A stretch of 64,000 bases of DNA from Hyphomicrobiales bacterium (GCA_900473685.1 UCNE01000022.1:115936-179935); one strand, 5' to 3'. Positions 1 through 9,118 are shown, counted from the stretch's first letter. Notes: generated by a model from the letters alone, not told the origin. Numbers and translations: made by a program.

Positions 1-159
1 GCAATGGCAATGATGGTCCGCGACGAAGGCGGCGTCATCCTGCCGATGTTCAACGACTTCGTGAATGCCAGCACCAAGCAGGTGAAGGGCTACGTCAAGG
101 ACGTCGGCAACGACATGTCCAACGGCTTCGTCGCAACTCGCGTCTGGCTCGACGCCTGA
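1..159 (+). CDS. ABC importer substrate-binding protein, family 5, C-terminal end only
   Basis: Only the last 52 codons are inside the window, so this is a fragment cut by the window edge and not a broken gene. The readable tail (VRDEGGVILPMFNDFVNA, ending in RVWLDA) matches almost residue for residue the tail of the complete binding protein at 5103-6692, so the two are close paralogs of the peptide/opine/nickel family 5 periplasmic binding proteins. Its TGA stop overlaps the next start by one base (TGATG), which ties it to the permease and ATPase genes that follow. It is inferred to deliver substrate to that transporter; the substrate is not known. Confidence 0.9.
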   Translation, partial: AMAMMVRDEGGVILPMFNDFVNASTKQVKGYVKDVGNDMSNGFVATRVWLDA

Positions 160-1265
160 TGGCGGGCGGACCGGTCACGGGTCCGGCGCACACGACGGGT
201 CCGGCTGCGGGAGGCGAAAGCCTCTCGCAGCCCACCCCCGTTTCCGGAACAATGGTAACGCCGCCCACGGGTGTCGTTACCGGCACGTTCTGGCGCCGCT
301 TCACCCTTCGCCGCCCCCTGGCGGCGCTCATCATCCAGCGGCTGGGTCTAAGCGTTGGCCTGCTGTTTGCCGTGTCGCTGATGATCTTCGGCGGCGTCGA
401 AGCCCTGCCCGGTGATTTTGCCACGACCTATCTCGGCCAGTCGGCAACGCCGCAGGCTGTCGAAAACATCCGCAAGGATCTCGGTCTCGACCGTCCCGTG
501 ACGGAACGTTATTTCAGCTGGCTTGGCGGCGCCTTGCAGGGTGATTTCGGAAAATCCTGGGCCAGCAAGAATTCGGTCAGCGAGCAGATCGGCAAACGCC
601 TCGGAAACTCCCTGTTCCTGGCTTTCTTCGCAGCCATCATTTCGGTTCCGCTGGCGGTCGGGCTCGGCATGCTTGCCGTGCAATATCGAAACCGTTTGCC
701 GGACAAGATCATCAATGTCGTCTCTCTCGCGGCAATCTCGCTGCCCGAATTCTTCGTCGGTTATCTCCTGATCCTATTCTTTGCCGTTCAGATGGGCGTC
801 GCGACCTTCCCTGCCACTGTTTATGAAGGCATGACCTTCGGCGAACGTCTCTCGGCCATCGCGCTGCCGGTGGCAACGCTCGTGCTCGTCGTTCTCGCCC
901 ATATGATGCGCATGACCCGCGCGGCGATCCTCAACGTCATGTCGTCCGCCTATGTCGAGACGGGCGAACTGAAGGGCCTCAGCGCTTTCCGGATCATTGC
1001 AAGGCACGCCGCTCCCAACGCCGTCGCCCCGGTCATCAACGTCATTGCGCTCAATCTCGCCTATCTTGTGGTCGGCGTCGTCGTTGTGGAAGTGGTGTTC
1101 GTCTATCCGGGCATGGGCCAGTACATGGTCGATGCGGTGACGGTTCGCGATATGCCGGTGGTGCAGGCCTGCGGCCTGATCTTTGCCGCCTTCTATATTT
1201 TCCTCAACATGGCAGCGGATATTCTCGCCATCCTCGCCAATCCGAGATTGAGGCACCCACGATGA
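159..1265 (+). CDS. ABC importer permease, DppB/OppB type
   Basis: Inner-membrane subunit of a peptide-type importer, about 368 residues. The N-terminal 45 residues are Gly/Pro/Thr-rich and unusual; the first membrane span begins near residue 58 (LIIQRLGLSVGLLFAV). A periplasmic segment follows, typical of DppB, then five further spans. The cytoplasmic EAA-type loop (GELKGLSAFRIIARHAAPNA) that contacts the ATPase lies near residues 268-288. The start at 159 overlaps the stop of the binding-protein gene, supporting translational coupling. An internal ATG at 252 would remove the odd leader and is a possible alternative. The gene overlaps the next permease by ATGA. Confidence 0.92.
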   Translation: MAGGPVTGPAHTTGPAAGGESLSQPTPVSGTMVTPPTGVVTGTFWRRFTLRRPLAALIIQRLGLSVGLLFAVSLMIFGGVEALPGDFATTYLGQSATPQAVENIRKDLGLDRPVTERYFSWLGGALQGDFGKSWASKNSVSEQIGKRLGNSLFLAFFAAIISVPLAVGLGMLAVQYRNRLPDKIINVVSLAAISLPEFFVGYLLILFFAVQMGVATFPATVYEGMTFGERLSAIALPVATLVLVVLAHMMRMTRAAILNVMSSAYVETGELKGLSAFRIIARHAAPNAVAPVINVIALNLAYLVVGVVVVEVVFVYPGMGQYMVDAVTVRDMPVVQACGLIFAAFYIFLNMAADILAILANPRLRHPR

Positions 1266-2089
1266 GATTAAGCACCATTCCCCTCAGCGCCTGGGTCGGC
1301 ATTATCGGCATTGCGCTGGCCCTGTTCTGCGCCATCTTCGCGCCCTGGATCGCGCCGTTCGGCGAACGCGATGTCGTCGGCGATATCTGGCTGCCGATGG
1401 GTGGCGATTTCCTGCTCGGCACCGACAATCTCGGCCGGGACCTGTTGTCCCGCCTGATCTTCGGCGCGAGAACGACGATCTTCGTCGCCCTTGCCGCAAC
1501 CGTCATCTCGTTTTCGCTCGGCATGCTGCTGTCGTTTACCGCCGCCGTCACTGGTGGCCTGATCGATCAACTGTTCTCGCGCTTCAACGACCTGATGATG
1601 GCGATCCCGACGCTGATCTTCGCGCTCGTCGTGCTGGCCGTGCTGCCACAGCAGCTTTGGATCCTGATCCTGGTGATGGCCATTCTCGACAGTACCCGCG
1701 TCTTCCGCATCGGCCGTGCCGTGGCGCTCGATGTCGCAGTCATGGAATTCGTCGAGGCAGCGCGTCTGCGCGGCGAAGGCACGCGCTGGATCATTTTTCG
1801 CGAAATCCTGCCGAATACGCTCTCGCCGCTTCTGGCCGAGTTCGGCCTGCGGTTTGCCTTCTCCATCCTGTTCCTCTCCACCCTCTCCTTCCTCGGCCTC
1901 GGCATCCAGCCACCGGCCGCCGATTGGGGCGGCATGGTCAAGGATAACAAGGACGGCATCATCTTCGGTATCTCGGCGGCACTCGTCCCGGGTGGAGCGA
2001 TTGCCGGCCTTGCCATCTGCGTCAATCTCGTCGTCGACTGGCTGATGAAGCGAACCTCGAGCCTCAAGGGAGGGCGCGGCGATGCCTGA
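1262..2089 (+). CDS. ABC importer permease, DppC/OppC type
   Basis: Second membrane subunit, 275 residues, the usual size for DppC. A first span (WVGIIGIALALFCAIFAPW) is followed by the conserved periplasmic motif LGTDNLGRDLLSRLIFGAR near residues 58-76, which is diagnostic of the DppC branch, then the remaining spans and the EAA loop (EAARLRGEGTRWIIFREILPN). It shares four bases (ATGA) with the upstream permease and overlaps the downstream ATPase gene by eight bases, so the four transporter genes form one transcription unit. Confidence 0.93.
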   Translation: MRLSTIPLSAWVGIIGIALALFCAIFAPWIAPFGERDVVGDIWLPMGGDFLLGTDNLGRDLLSRLIFGARTTIFVALAATVISFSLGMLLSFTAAVTGGLIDQLFSRFNDLMMAIPTLIFALVVLAVLPQQLWILILVMAILDSTRVFRIGRAVALDVAVMEFVEAARLRGEGTRWIIFREILPNTLSPLLAEFGLRFAFSILFLSTLSFLGLGIQPPAADWGGMVKDNKDGIIFGISAALVPGGAIAGLAICVNLVVDWLMKRTSSLKGGRGDA

Positions 2090-3713
2090 TCTGCTGTCCG
2101 TCAAGAATCTCAAGATCGAAGCGACCAGCTATCCGCCGGGCGAACCGCCAAAAACGGTAACCCTGGTCGAAAACGTCTCTTTCGACGTCCAGAAGGGCAA
2201 GGTGCTCGGGCTGATCGGTGAAAGCGGCGCTGGCAAGTCCACCATCGGCCTCTCGGCGCTCGCCTATGGCCGTGGCGGGGCGGCAATCACCGGCGGTCAG
2301 GTCCTGCTGAACGGCAAGGACATCCTGACACTCGGCCGCGATGGTGTGCGCACCATCCGCGGCTGCAAGGTCTGCTATGTCGCTCAGTCGGCCGCCGCCG
2401 CCTTCAACCCGGCCCATAAGCTCGGCGAACAGGTGATCGAGGCGGCACTGCGCCACAAGATCATGACCCGGCCGGAAGCGGAAAAGCGGGCGCTCTACCT
2501 CTTCAAGGTTCTCGGCCTGCCCACCCCTGAAACGTTTGGCGACCGGTATCCGCACCAGGTCTCCGGCGGCCAGTTGCAGCGCGCCATGACCGCGATGGCA
2601 CTCTGCCCCAATCCGGAACTGATCGTCTTCGACGAGCCGACGACAGCGCTCGACGTCACCACCCAGATCGACGTTCTGGCCGCCATCAAGCATGCGATCG
2701 AAGAGACGCATACCGCAGCGCTCTACATCACCCATGACCTCGCCGTCGTCGCCCAGATTTCCGATGACATCATGGTGCTGCGCCATGGCAAGACCATCGA
2801 ATACGGAACGACAAAACAGATCATCGAAGCACCGAACGAGGACTATACCAGAGCGCTTGTCAGCGTCCGCCAGACCAAGCGTGAGGAAGCCAAGGACCAG
2901 ACCAACACGCTTCTGAAGATCGACCATGTCAGCGCCGGTTATGCCAATGGCTTCAAGGTGCTGCATGACGTCTCCATGCACCTGCCCAAGGGCCAGACGC
3001 TGGCGATCGTCGGCGAAAGTGGCTCTGGAAAGTCGACGCTCGCCCGCGTCATCACCGGCCTATTGCCGCCCTCCGAGGGCACGATCACCTTTGACGGCAA
3101 GGTCCTGCCGAAGGCGCTGAATGGGCGCAGCAAGGAAGAACTGCGCCGCGTGCAGATGATCTACCAGATGGCCGACACGGCAATGAACCCGCGCCAGACA
3201 GTGCGCGATATCATCGGGCGGCCGATCTCGTTCTACTACGGCCTGCATGGCGCGAAGAAGACCGAGCGGGTGAAGGAGCTTCTCAATCAGATCGAGATGG
3301 GCGACCGTTTCCTCGACCGCTATCCGGCCGAACTGTCAGGCGGCCAGAAGCAACGTGTGGCGATCGCAAGGGCGCTGGCGGCCAAGCCGGAACTGATCCT
3401 TTGCGACGAGCCGACCTCGGCGCTCGATCCGTTGGTGGCAGAAGGCATCCTGAATCTTCTTCTGAGGCTTCAGGAGGAAACCGCTGTTTCCTATGTCTTT
3501 ATCACCCACGACATCGCTATCGTCCGCGCCATTGCCGACTCGGTCGCCGTCATGCACCGCGGCAAGCTGGTGCGCTTCGGCCCGAAGTCGAAAGTGCTGA
3601 CACCACCCTTCGACGACTATACGGACCTGCTGTTGAAATCGGTTCCGGAAATGGAAATCGGTTGGCTGGAAAAAGTCCTGACCACCCGCCGGATGGAAAG
3701 CGCCGGAAACTGA
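2082..3713 (+). CDS. ABC importer ATPase with two fused nucleotide-binding domains (DppD-DppF type)
   Basis: A single 543-residue protein carries both ATPase halves that are separate genes in DppD/DppF systems. Half 1 has a Walker A GESGAGKST near residues 46-54, signature SGGQLQRAM near 164 and Walker B LIVFDEPTTALD near 183. Half 2 repeats the set with GESGSGKST near 312, SGGQKQRVAIARA near 420 and LILCDEPTSALD near 440. Both halves look catalytically complete. The arrangement is common in GsiA/YejF-like importers. The gene ends the operon, and an 11-bp hairpin lies just after the stop. Confidence 0.94.
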   Translation: MPDLLSVKNLKIEATSYPPGEPPKTVTLVENVSFDVQKGKVLGLIGESGAGKSTIGLSALAYGRGGAAITGGQVLLNGKDILTLGRDGVRTIRGCKVCYVAQSAAAAFNPAHKLGEQVIEAALRHKIMTRPEAEKRALYLFKVLGLPTPETFGDRYPHQVSGGQLQRAMTAMALCPNPELIVFDEPTTALDVTTQIDVLAAIKHAIEETHTAALYITHDLAVVAQISDDIMVLRHGKTIEYGTTKQIIEAPNEDYTRALVSVRQTKREEAKDQTNTLLKIDHVSAGYANGFKVLHDVSMHLPKGQTLAIVGESGSGKSTLARVITGLLPPSEGTITFDGKVLPKALNGRSKEELRRVQMIYQMADTAMNPRQTVRDIIGRPISFYYGLHGAKKTERVKELLNQIEMGDRFLDRYPAELSGGQKQRVAIARALAAKPELILCDEPTSALDPLVAEGILNLLLRLQEETAVSYVFITHDIAIVRAIADSVAVMHRGKLVRFGPKSKVLTPPFDDYTDLLLKSVPEMEIGWLEKVLTTRRMESAGN

Positions 3714-3726
3714 CCGGACAGAAACG

Positions 3727-3757
3727 CCTTCCCTTCATACCCCCATTGAAGGGAAGG
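3727..3757. terminator. Hairpin between convergent genes
   Basis: Perfect 11-bp inverted repeat CCTTCCCTTCA / TGAAGGGAAGG with a 9-base loop, lying between the ATPase stop and the end of the opposing small gene. There is no long T tract, so it is a candidate bidirectional terminator rather than a textbook one. Confidence 0.6.
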
Positions 3758-3766
3758 ATCACACGC

Positions 3767-4105
3767 TCATTTGGTGGTGCAGGCGACATCACCCAACCGC
3801 TGCATCGGCTGATTGTTCGCCATGACGGTCGTTTCGCCCTTGGCGGTGCAATCCGCCTTTTCCGAAGTCCCTGAACGCACCCGCACCAACGGCTGCCCCT
3901 CAATCATGATGCCCGGAACGATTTCGTAGAGATCGGCCGGGCAATTGACAACGTCCGACAGCCTGAGTGCCGGTGCACCGCCGATGAAGACGCTCGACGC
4001 ACCCGACAGCGCGCAACCGGCAAGCGGCGAAGCATCCTCGCCGAGAACCGGCAAGGCGGACAGCCCGAACAGCTGCAATCCGGCGGCAACAATCTTCGGC
4101 ATCAT
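3767..4105 (-). CDS. Small exported protein with PAAR-like repeats
   Basis: 112 residues, preceded by a strong AGGAGG five bases before the first ATG. The N-terminus is hydrophobic (IVAAGLQLFGLSALPVLG) and may be a signal peptide. The rest reads like two PAAR repeats: SVFIGGAPALRLSD...C and, later, TTVMANNQPMQRLGDVAC, the pattern in which a glycine turn, a 'xxINGxPxxRxGD' strand and a cysteine recur. PAAR proteins normally tip type VI secretion spikes, but no T6SS gene is in the window. The gene sits between the transporter operon and its likely regulator on the opposite strand. The PAAR assignment is pattern recognition, not proof. Confidence 0.6.
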   Translation of the reverse strand: MMPKIVAAGLQLFGLSALPVLGEDASPLAGCALSGASSVFIGGAPALRLSDVVNCPADLYEIVPGIMIEGQPLVRVRSGTSEKADCTAKGETTVMANNQPMQRLGDVACTTK

Positions 4106-4181
4106 CCCGTCCTCCTGTCGTTATCGCCCGAACCCTACGACGAAACCAACGCCAGCGCGACCGGCAGCGCCTGATGCGCGT

Positions 4182-4976
4182 TCAGAAAATTTCCGGAACC
4201 GATAGGATGCCGGACGACGGGGCATCGAGATAATCCCTCACTGTCGCTGGCAATTGCCGTGCATTCTCCGGCAGCACGCCGCAGCGGGAAAGCACCTGCC
4301 GCTTGTCGGGATTTATGCCGAGATGGCGCCAGATGACCCGCGAGGCATAGGGCAGGTTTTCCTTGCGCCAGGAAACCCCCATGGTGACGCCGCGCAGATA
4401 GATCCGCTGGTGCACCTCAAACGGCATCAGGATCGTCTGCGACATCATCGGCTGCCGGCTGACGCTGCGTTCGGTAATGAAAACGCGGTTTCTCAAGAAA
4501 GCCGCCAGCCCGATATATTTCGAGTATTGCCGGATCTCATGGGCAGCATCGTGGATGCGCTCGATCGATTTGACATGAACGGAGCCGTTTTCTTCAAGTA
4601 GCCGAGCACACGAGCAGACAACGAGACCCGGCCATGATGGCGAAAGATGGTAAGTCTGGAAGTAGCCCAGGTGACGGCGAAGCGACACCAGATCGCCCGG
4701 AAGCCCCTCCAGCAGAAGACCGCCATCGGCCTTTCGCTGTACGGGGCGCGTCATGCGCGTTTGGAATTCGGGCACGGCAAGCGAAAAGTCCTGAGCCCCT
4801 ATGCCGAAAAATGCTGCTATCCGGGCAAGATTATGCGCCGACGGCCGGGCTTCACCGGAAATGTACCGGTTGAATTGCTGGCGGTTGATGCCAATGTCCC
4901 GGCAAATCTGCGAGATCGACGGCCGCGTAGCGCAGGCAAAACGCAGATTTTCGGTAAAAGCGTCACTGCCCGGCAC
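4182..4976 (-). CDS. XRE-like transcriptional regulator
   Basis: 264 residues. Residues about 15-62 form a Cro/CI-type helix-turn-helix (ISQICRDIGINRQQFNRYISGEARPS, then HNLARIAAFFGI). The remaining 200 residues have no motif I recognise and may be a ligand-binding region. It is divergent from the binding protein at 5103, and the 126-bp gap holds two 12-base direct repeats 20 bp apart, a plausible operator. It is inferred to control the binding protein and hydrolase genes and perhaps itself. Confidence 0.78.
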   Translation of the reverse strand: MPGSDAFTENLRFACATRPSISQICRDIGINRQQFNRYISGEARPSAHNLARIAAFFGIGAQDFSLAVPEFQTRMTRPVQRKADGGLLLEGLPGDLVSLRRHLGYFQTYHLSPSWPGLVVCSCARLLEENGSVHVKSIERIHDAAHEIRQYSKYIGLAAFLRNRVFITERSVSRQPMMSQTILMPFEVHQRIYLRGVTMGVSWRKENLPYASRVIWRHLGINPDKRQVLSRCGVLPENARQLPATVRDYLDAPSSGILSVPEIF

Positions 4977-5003
4977 GAGTCGGTCCCTTTCGATTTTTGC
5001 ATA

Positions 5004-5035
5004 GCGTAAAGTCGCTTAAAGCAGCGTCAAGTCGC
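5004..5035. promoter_or_regulatory. Direct-repeat operator candidate
   Basis: GCGTAAAGTCGC (5004-5015) and GCGTCAAGTCGC (5024-5035) differ at one base and repeat with a period of exactly 20 bp, two helical turns. They lie 28 bp upstream of the regulator start and 68 bp upstream of the binding-protein ATG, where a dimeric regulator could act on both divergent promoters. Function is inferred. Confidence 0.5.
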
Positions 5036-5102
5036 GAAATTGTGCTTGAGACGTTTCCCGTTACGTTTCTCTTCGAAAAACCAGTTACAAAGGGAACAGC
5101 GC

Positions 5103-6692
5103 ATGCGTGATTTCACCAAGAAGCCCGACAGTCTGATCGTCAGCGGCGGCGTCAATCGCCGGACGTTCCTCGGTGGCACGGCGGCACTCGGTCTTGCGGC
5201 CGGTTTCTCCGGCACGTTGATCGCCGGCAAGGCTCGTGCGGAAGAACCCAAACGCGGCGGCCACCTCAAGCTTGGCCTCAAGGGCGGCGCCACCACCGAT
5301 TCGCTCGACCCGGCCACCTATAGCGGCTCGGTCCTTTTCACCATCGGCCACCTCTGGGGCGATACGCTGGTCGAGTCCGATCCAACCACAGGCGCTGCTC
5401 TGCCTTCGCTTGCCGAATCCTGGACGCCGTCGCCTGACGCATCTGTCTGGACATTCAAGCTGCGCAGCGGCGTGACGTTCCACGATGGCAGCCCGCTGAC
5501 CATTGCCGACGTGATCGCCACCCTCAAGCGTCATGCGGATGAGGGTTCGAAATCCGGCGCGCTCGGCCTGATGCGCTCGATCAAGACGATCGAAGACAAG
5601 GCCGGCGAACTCGTCCTGACACTGACGGAAGGCAATGCCGATCTGCCGCTGATTTTGACCGATTATCACCTGATAATCCAGCCGGGTGGCGGCGTCAGCG
5701 ACCCGACCTCGACAGTCGGAACCGGTCCTTACAAGCTGACCAGCTATGAAGCCGGTTTACGCTCCACCTTCGAAAAGAACACCACCGATTGGCGCTCGGA
5801 CCGTGGCTTCGTCGATAGCGTCGAAATCATCGTGATGAACGACAACACGGCGCGCGTCGCGGCGCTTGCATCCGGCCAGGTGCATTTCATCAACAACGTC
5901 GATCCGAAGACGGTGCCGATGCTCAAGCGCGCGCCGAAGGTCGAGATTTTGAAAACCGCAGGCAAGGGTTTTTACAGCTTCCTGATGCACTGCGATACAG
6001 CGCCGTTCGACAACAATGATCTGCGGCTGGCGCTGAAATACGCCATCGACCGTCAGGCCATTCTCGACCGCATCCTTGGCGGCTACGGCAAGATCGGCAA
6101 CGATTATCCGGTCAACGAGAACTATGCGCTGGCACCGGAAGGGATCGAACAGCGCGCCTATGATCCGGACAAGGCGGCCTTTCACTACAAGAAATCCGGC
6201 CACGACCGGCCGATCCCGCTGCGCACCTCGGACGCCGCCTTTGCCGGCGCTGTCGATGCCGCCGTGCTGTTTCAGGAAAGCGCTGCCAAGGCTGGCATTC
6301 AAATCGAGGTCCAGCGCGAGCCGGAAGACGGCTACTGGACGAATGTCTGGAACGTCCAGCCATTCTGCGCCTCCTATTGGGGTGGCCGCCCAACGCAGGA
6401 TTCGCGCTATTCGACATCGTACCTCTCGACCGCCGAATGGAACGACACCCGCTTCAAGCGCGAGGATTTCGACAAGACCCTGCTTCAGGCACGCTCCGAG
6501 CTTGATGAAACCAAGCGCAAGGAGCTTTACCGCAGCATGGCACTGACGGTTCGCGATGAAGGCGGCCTCATTCTGCCGGTATTCAACGACTATGTGAACG
6601 CCGCCTCGGCTTCTCTGAAGGGCTTTGTCCACGACATCGGCAATGATCTTTCGAACGGCTATGTCGCCAGCCGCGTCTGGTTCGATAATTGA
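5103..6692 (+). CDS. ABC importer substrate-binding protein, family 5, Tat-exported
   Basis: Periplasmic binding protein of about 529 residues. I chose the ATG at 5103 because it follows an AAAGGGA ribosome site and gives a clean Tat signal: VNRRTFLGG near residues 18-26, a hydrophobic stretch (AALGLAAGFSGTLIAG), then cleavage around ARA-EEP. An upstream TTG at 5040 would add 21 residues before the signal and is unlikely. The mature protein shows family 5 features (LRSGVTFHDGSPLTIADVIATLKR near 115-140, TVGTGPYKL). It is a close paralog of the protein ending at 159. There is no transporter of its own next to it, so it may share the permeases at 159-2089. Confidence 0.92.
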   Translation: MRDFTKKPDSLIVSGGVNRRTFLGGTAALGLAAGFSGTLIAGKARAEEPKRGGHLKLGLKGGATTDSLDPATYSGSVLFTIGHLWGDTLVESDPTTGAALPSLAESWTPSPDASVWTFKLRSGVTFHDGSPLTIADVIATLKRHADEGSKSGALGLMRSIKTIEDKAGELVLTLTEGNADLPLILTDYHLIIQPGGGVSDPTSTVGTGPYKLTSYEAGLRSTFEKNTTDWRSDRGFVDSVEIIVMNDNTARVAALASGQVHFINNVDPKTVPMLKRAPKVEILKTAGKGFYSFLMHCDTAPFDNNDLRLALKYAIDRQAILDRILGGYGKIGNDYPVNENYALAPEGIEQRAYDPDKAAFHYKKSGHDRPIPLRTSDAAFAGAVDAAVLFQESAAKAGIQIEVQREPEDGYWTNVWNVQPFCASYWGGRPTQDSRYSTSYLSTAEWNDTRFKREDFDKTLLQARSELDETKRKELYRSMALTVRDEGGLILPVFNDYVNAASASLKGFVHDIGNDLSNGYVASRVWFDN

Positions 6693-6699
6693 AAGCGGA

Positions 6700-8721
6700 A
6701 TGACAGAGATGGATAGCATGTCCAAACGCAGATTTAGCCTGATCGAGAACGAATGGATTGTTCTCGCCGACGGCACACGTCTGTCCGCCCGCATCTGGAT
6801 GCCGGATGGTGCCGATGCGAACCCCGTTCCGGCCGTTCTCGAATACCTGCCCTATCGCAAGCGCGGCGGCACCAATGCCCGCGACGAGTCCACCTATCCG
6901 GTGTTTGCTGCCGCGGGCATCGCCGGCGTGCGCGTCGATATCCGCGGCTCCGGTGAAAGCGACGGCGTTATCGACGGCGAATATACACCGCGCGAACTGA
7001 GCGACGGTTGCGAGCTGATCGCCTGGATCGCCGCCCAGCCCTGGTCGAACGGCAATGTCGGCATGATGGGCATTTCCTGGGGCGGCTTCAACTGCCTGCA
7101 GGTGGCCGCCCTCAAGCCGCCAGCGCTGAAAGCGGTGATCTCCATCGCCTCGACCGTCGACCGCTACAATGACGACATCCATTACAAGAACGGCACCCAT
7201 CTTTCGGCCCAACTCTCCTGGGCGGCGACCATGCTGGCCTATCAGTCGCGTTCGCCTGATCCGGCACTGGTCGGCGACAAATGGAAAGAGATGTGGCTGG
7301 AGCGGCTGGAAAACGAGCCCTACTTCATGGAGGAATGGCTCCAGCATCAGCGCCGGGACGCCTTCTGGGAACACGGCTCGATCTGTGAGGATTTCGATGG
7401 CTTCCCGGTTCCCGCCATGGTCATCGCCGGCTGGGCCGACGGCTACCGCAACACCCCGATGAAGGCTGCCGAAGGTCTGGGCGGCAAGGTAAAGGCCCTG
7501 ATCGGCCCTTGGGTGCACAAATATCCGCATTTCGCCTGGCCGAAGCCGCGCGCCGATTTCCATGGCGAGGCGATTGCCTGGTGGAACCATTGGCTGCGTG
7601 ACGAGGAAACCGGCGTCGAGGCGCTGCCGCAGATGCGCGCCTATATCCTTGATGGTCCGAAACCGGCGCTGCGCCGCAATGCCGATCCCGGTTTCTGGAT
7701 TGCCAAGAATGAATGGCAGCAGCCGGAGATGCAGACCTTCTATGTCGATCAGTTCGGCAGCCTCAACGAGGGCATGCCGATTGCAGGCGCCCATGATCAC
7801 AATATCTACCTGAAATCACCGCTCGATACCGGCACCGCGTCCGGCGAATGGTTCACCCTAAAGCCAGACGCTGAAATGGCTGGCGATCAGCGCAACGACG
7901 ATGCCGGTTCGCTGACCTTCGAAACGGCACCGCTGACACAGGCGATGGATTATCTCGGCCAGCCAGTTCTGACGGTCGAACTGAGCTGCGATGCCGATTG
8001 GGCCAATCTTGTCGCCCGTGTCGTCGATGTCCATCCGGATGGCACCGCCACCCGCGTCACCTTCGGCGTGCTGAACCTCGCCCACCGCGACGGCAATGCC
8101 GAACCGAAACCAATGGAAAAGGGCAAGAAAGCCAGGATACAGCTGGTGCTCGACGCCTGCGGCTATCGTTTTGGCGTGGGCCATCGCATCCGGCTGTCGC
8201 TTTCGACCGCTTACTGGCCGATGATCCTGCCCGCACCGTCCGATCCAGGCTTGACGCTTGACCTCGCCTCGCTGGGGCTGGCCTTGCCGAAGCTCGGCGA
8301 ACATCGGCTCATCGCCATGCCGGAGCCCGCCAATCCCGATCCGCTGCCAAAATACATTGAGCGCACAGTCGGAAGCACCAGCCGCCGGGTCGAGCGCGAT
8401 ATGAGCACCGGCCAGACGCACTACTATATCTACGAGGACGGCGGCCTGACAGAACATCCGGATACCGGCCTCGCCACGCAGGATATCCGCGACGAAACGT
8501 GGACAATTGCCGCTGATGATCCACTGTCGATGATCGGTATCTCGACCTGGACCTGCGTCGCCAGCCGCGAAAACTGGTCGGTCAAGACCGTGTCGGTTTC
8601 GCGGATCGCCTGCACGGCGACCGAGTGGCTGACCTCGGCTTCCGTGACCGCTTTCGAAGGAGAAACAAAGATCTTCGAAAAGACCTTCGACGAAACGCGC
8701 GTGCCCCGCGACTTCATGTGA
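6700..8721 (+). CDS. CocE/NonD family hydrolase (X-Pro dipeptidyl-peptidase S15 fold)
   Basis: A serine hydrolase of about 673 residues that cleaves amide or ester bonds, related to cocaine esterase CocE and alpha-amino-acid ester hydrolases. The nucleophile is Ser126 in GISWGGF. The likely acid and base are the Asp in AGWADGYRNT and the His in GPWVHKYPHF. The C-terminal third is the jelly-roll domain of the S15 family. It starts eight bases after the binding-protein stop with GAAAGCGGA upstream; ATGs at 6709 and 6718 are alternatives. There is no signal peptide, so it is cytoplasmic. Its position suggests that it hydrolyses the compound brought in by the neighbouring importer, perhaps an acylated or peptide-like substrate. 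Confidence 0.9.
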   Translation: MTEMDSMSKRRFSLIENEWIVLADGTRLSARIWMPDGADANPVPAVLEYLPYRKRGGTNARDESTYPVFAAAGIAGVRVDIRGSGESDGVIDGEYTPRELSDGCELIAWIAAQPWSNGNVGMMGISWGGFNCLQVAALKPPALKAVISIASTVDRYNDDIHYKNGTHLSAQLSWAATMLAYQSRSPDPALVGDKWKEMWLERLENEPYFMEEWLQHQRRDAFWEHGSICEDFDGFPVPAMVIAGWADGYRNTPMKAAEGLGGKVKALIGPWVHKYPHFAWPKPRADFHGEAIAWWNHWLRDEETGVEALPQMRAYILDGPKPALRRNADPGFWIAKNEWQQPEMQTFYVDQFGSLNEGMPIAGAHDHNIYLKSPLDTGTASGEWFTLKPDAEMAGDQRNDDAGSLTFETAPLTQAMDYLGQPVLTVELSCDADWANLVARVVDVHPDGTATRVTFGVLNLAHRDGNAEPKPMEKGKKARIQLVLDACGYRFGVGHRIRLSLSTAYWPMILPAPSDPGLTLDLASLGLALPKLGEHRLIAMPEPANPDPLPKYIERTVGSTSRRVERDMSTGQTHYYIYEDGGLTEHPDTGLATQDIRDETWTIAADDPLSMIGISTWTCVASRENWSVKTVSVSRIACTATEWLTSASVTAFEGETKIFEKTFDETRVPRDFM

Positions 8722-9118
8722 TAACGGGTGCGGCCTCTGCCAGGGCCGCAATCGCCCGCTCCGCATCATCAGCCGGCACGAAAATGTGGTCGTGGTGATA
8801 GGCCGCGACCACATTGGCGCTGATGCCATGCCGCGTCAGCGCCACCGCAACCGCCGCCGTCAAACCAACCGCCTCCAGGGCAGAATGCACGGTCAGCGTG
8901 ATGCAGCGCATCACAGGACCATAGGCCAGGCCCGCCTTGTCGGCATCAGCCTTGTCCAGAATCAGGGTCATCCCTTCATCCTCCCGGAAAAAGCCGATCG
9001 GCTCCAGCGAAAGCCAGCTGGCATCCTCTGCCGGAACGCTGCAATAGACATAGTCGCCCGGACGCAAATCCGGCCGCATCTCGTGCAAGAGCGTTTCGAG
9101 ATCGGTAATGCCACTCAT
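8714..9118 (-). CDS. ACT-domain protein
   Basis: 134 residues, reading against the hydrolase gene and overlapping its 3' end by eight bases. It carries a strong GAGGAGGGG ribosome site. The sequence resembles the small double-ACT family found beside amino-acid genes: an N-terminal segment ending RPGDYVYCSVP, and a C-terminal beta-alpha-beta unit (CITLTVHSALEAVGLTAAVAVAL, then GISANVVAAYHHDHIFVP). Such proteins usually bind amino acids. The partner and ligand are unknown. Confidence 0.8.
   Translation of the reverse strand: MSGITDLETLLHEMRPDLRPGDYVYCSVPAEDASWLSLEPIGFFREDEGMTLILDKADADKAGLAYGPVMRCITLTVHSALEAVGLTAAVAVALTRHGISANVVAAYHHDHIFVPADDAERAIAALAEAAPVIT

Noticed and set aside
5040..5102. 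TTG start for the binding protein, 21 codons upstream
   Set aside because: It would place extra residues before a complete Tat signal, while the ATG at 5103 has its own ribosome site.
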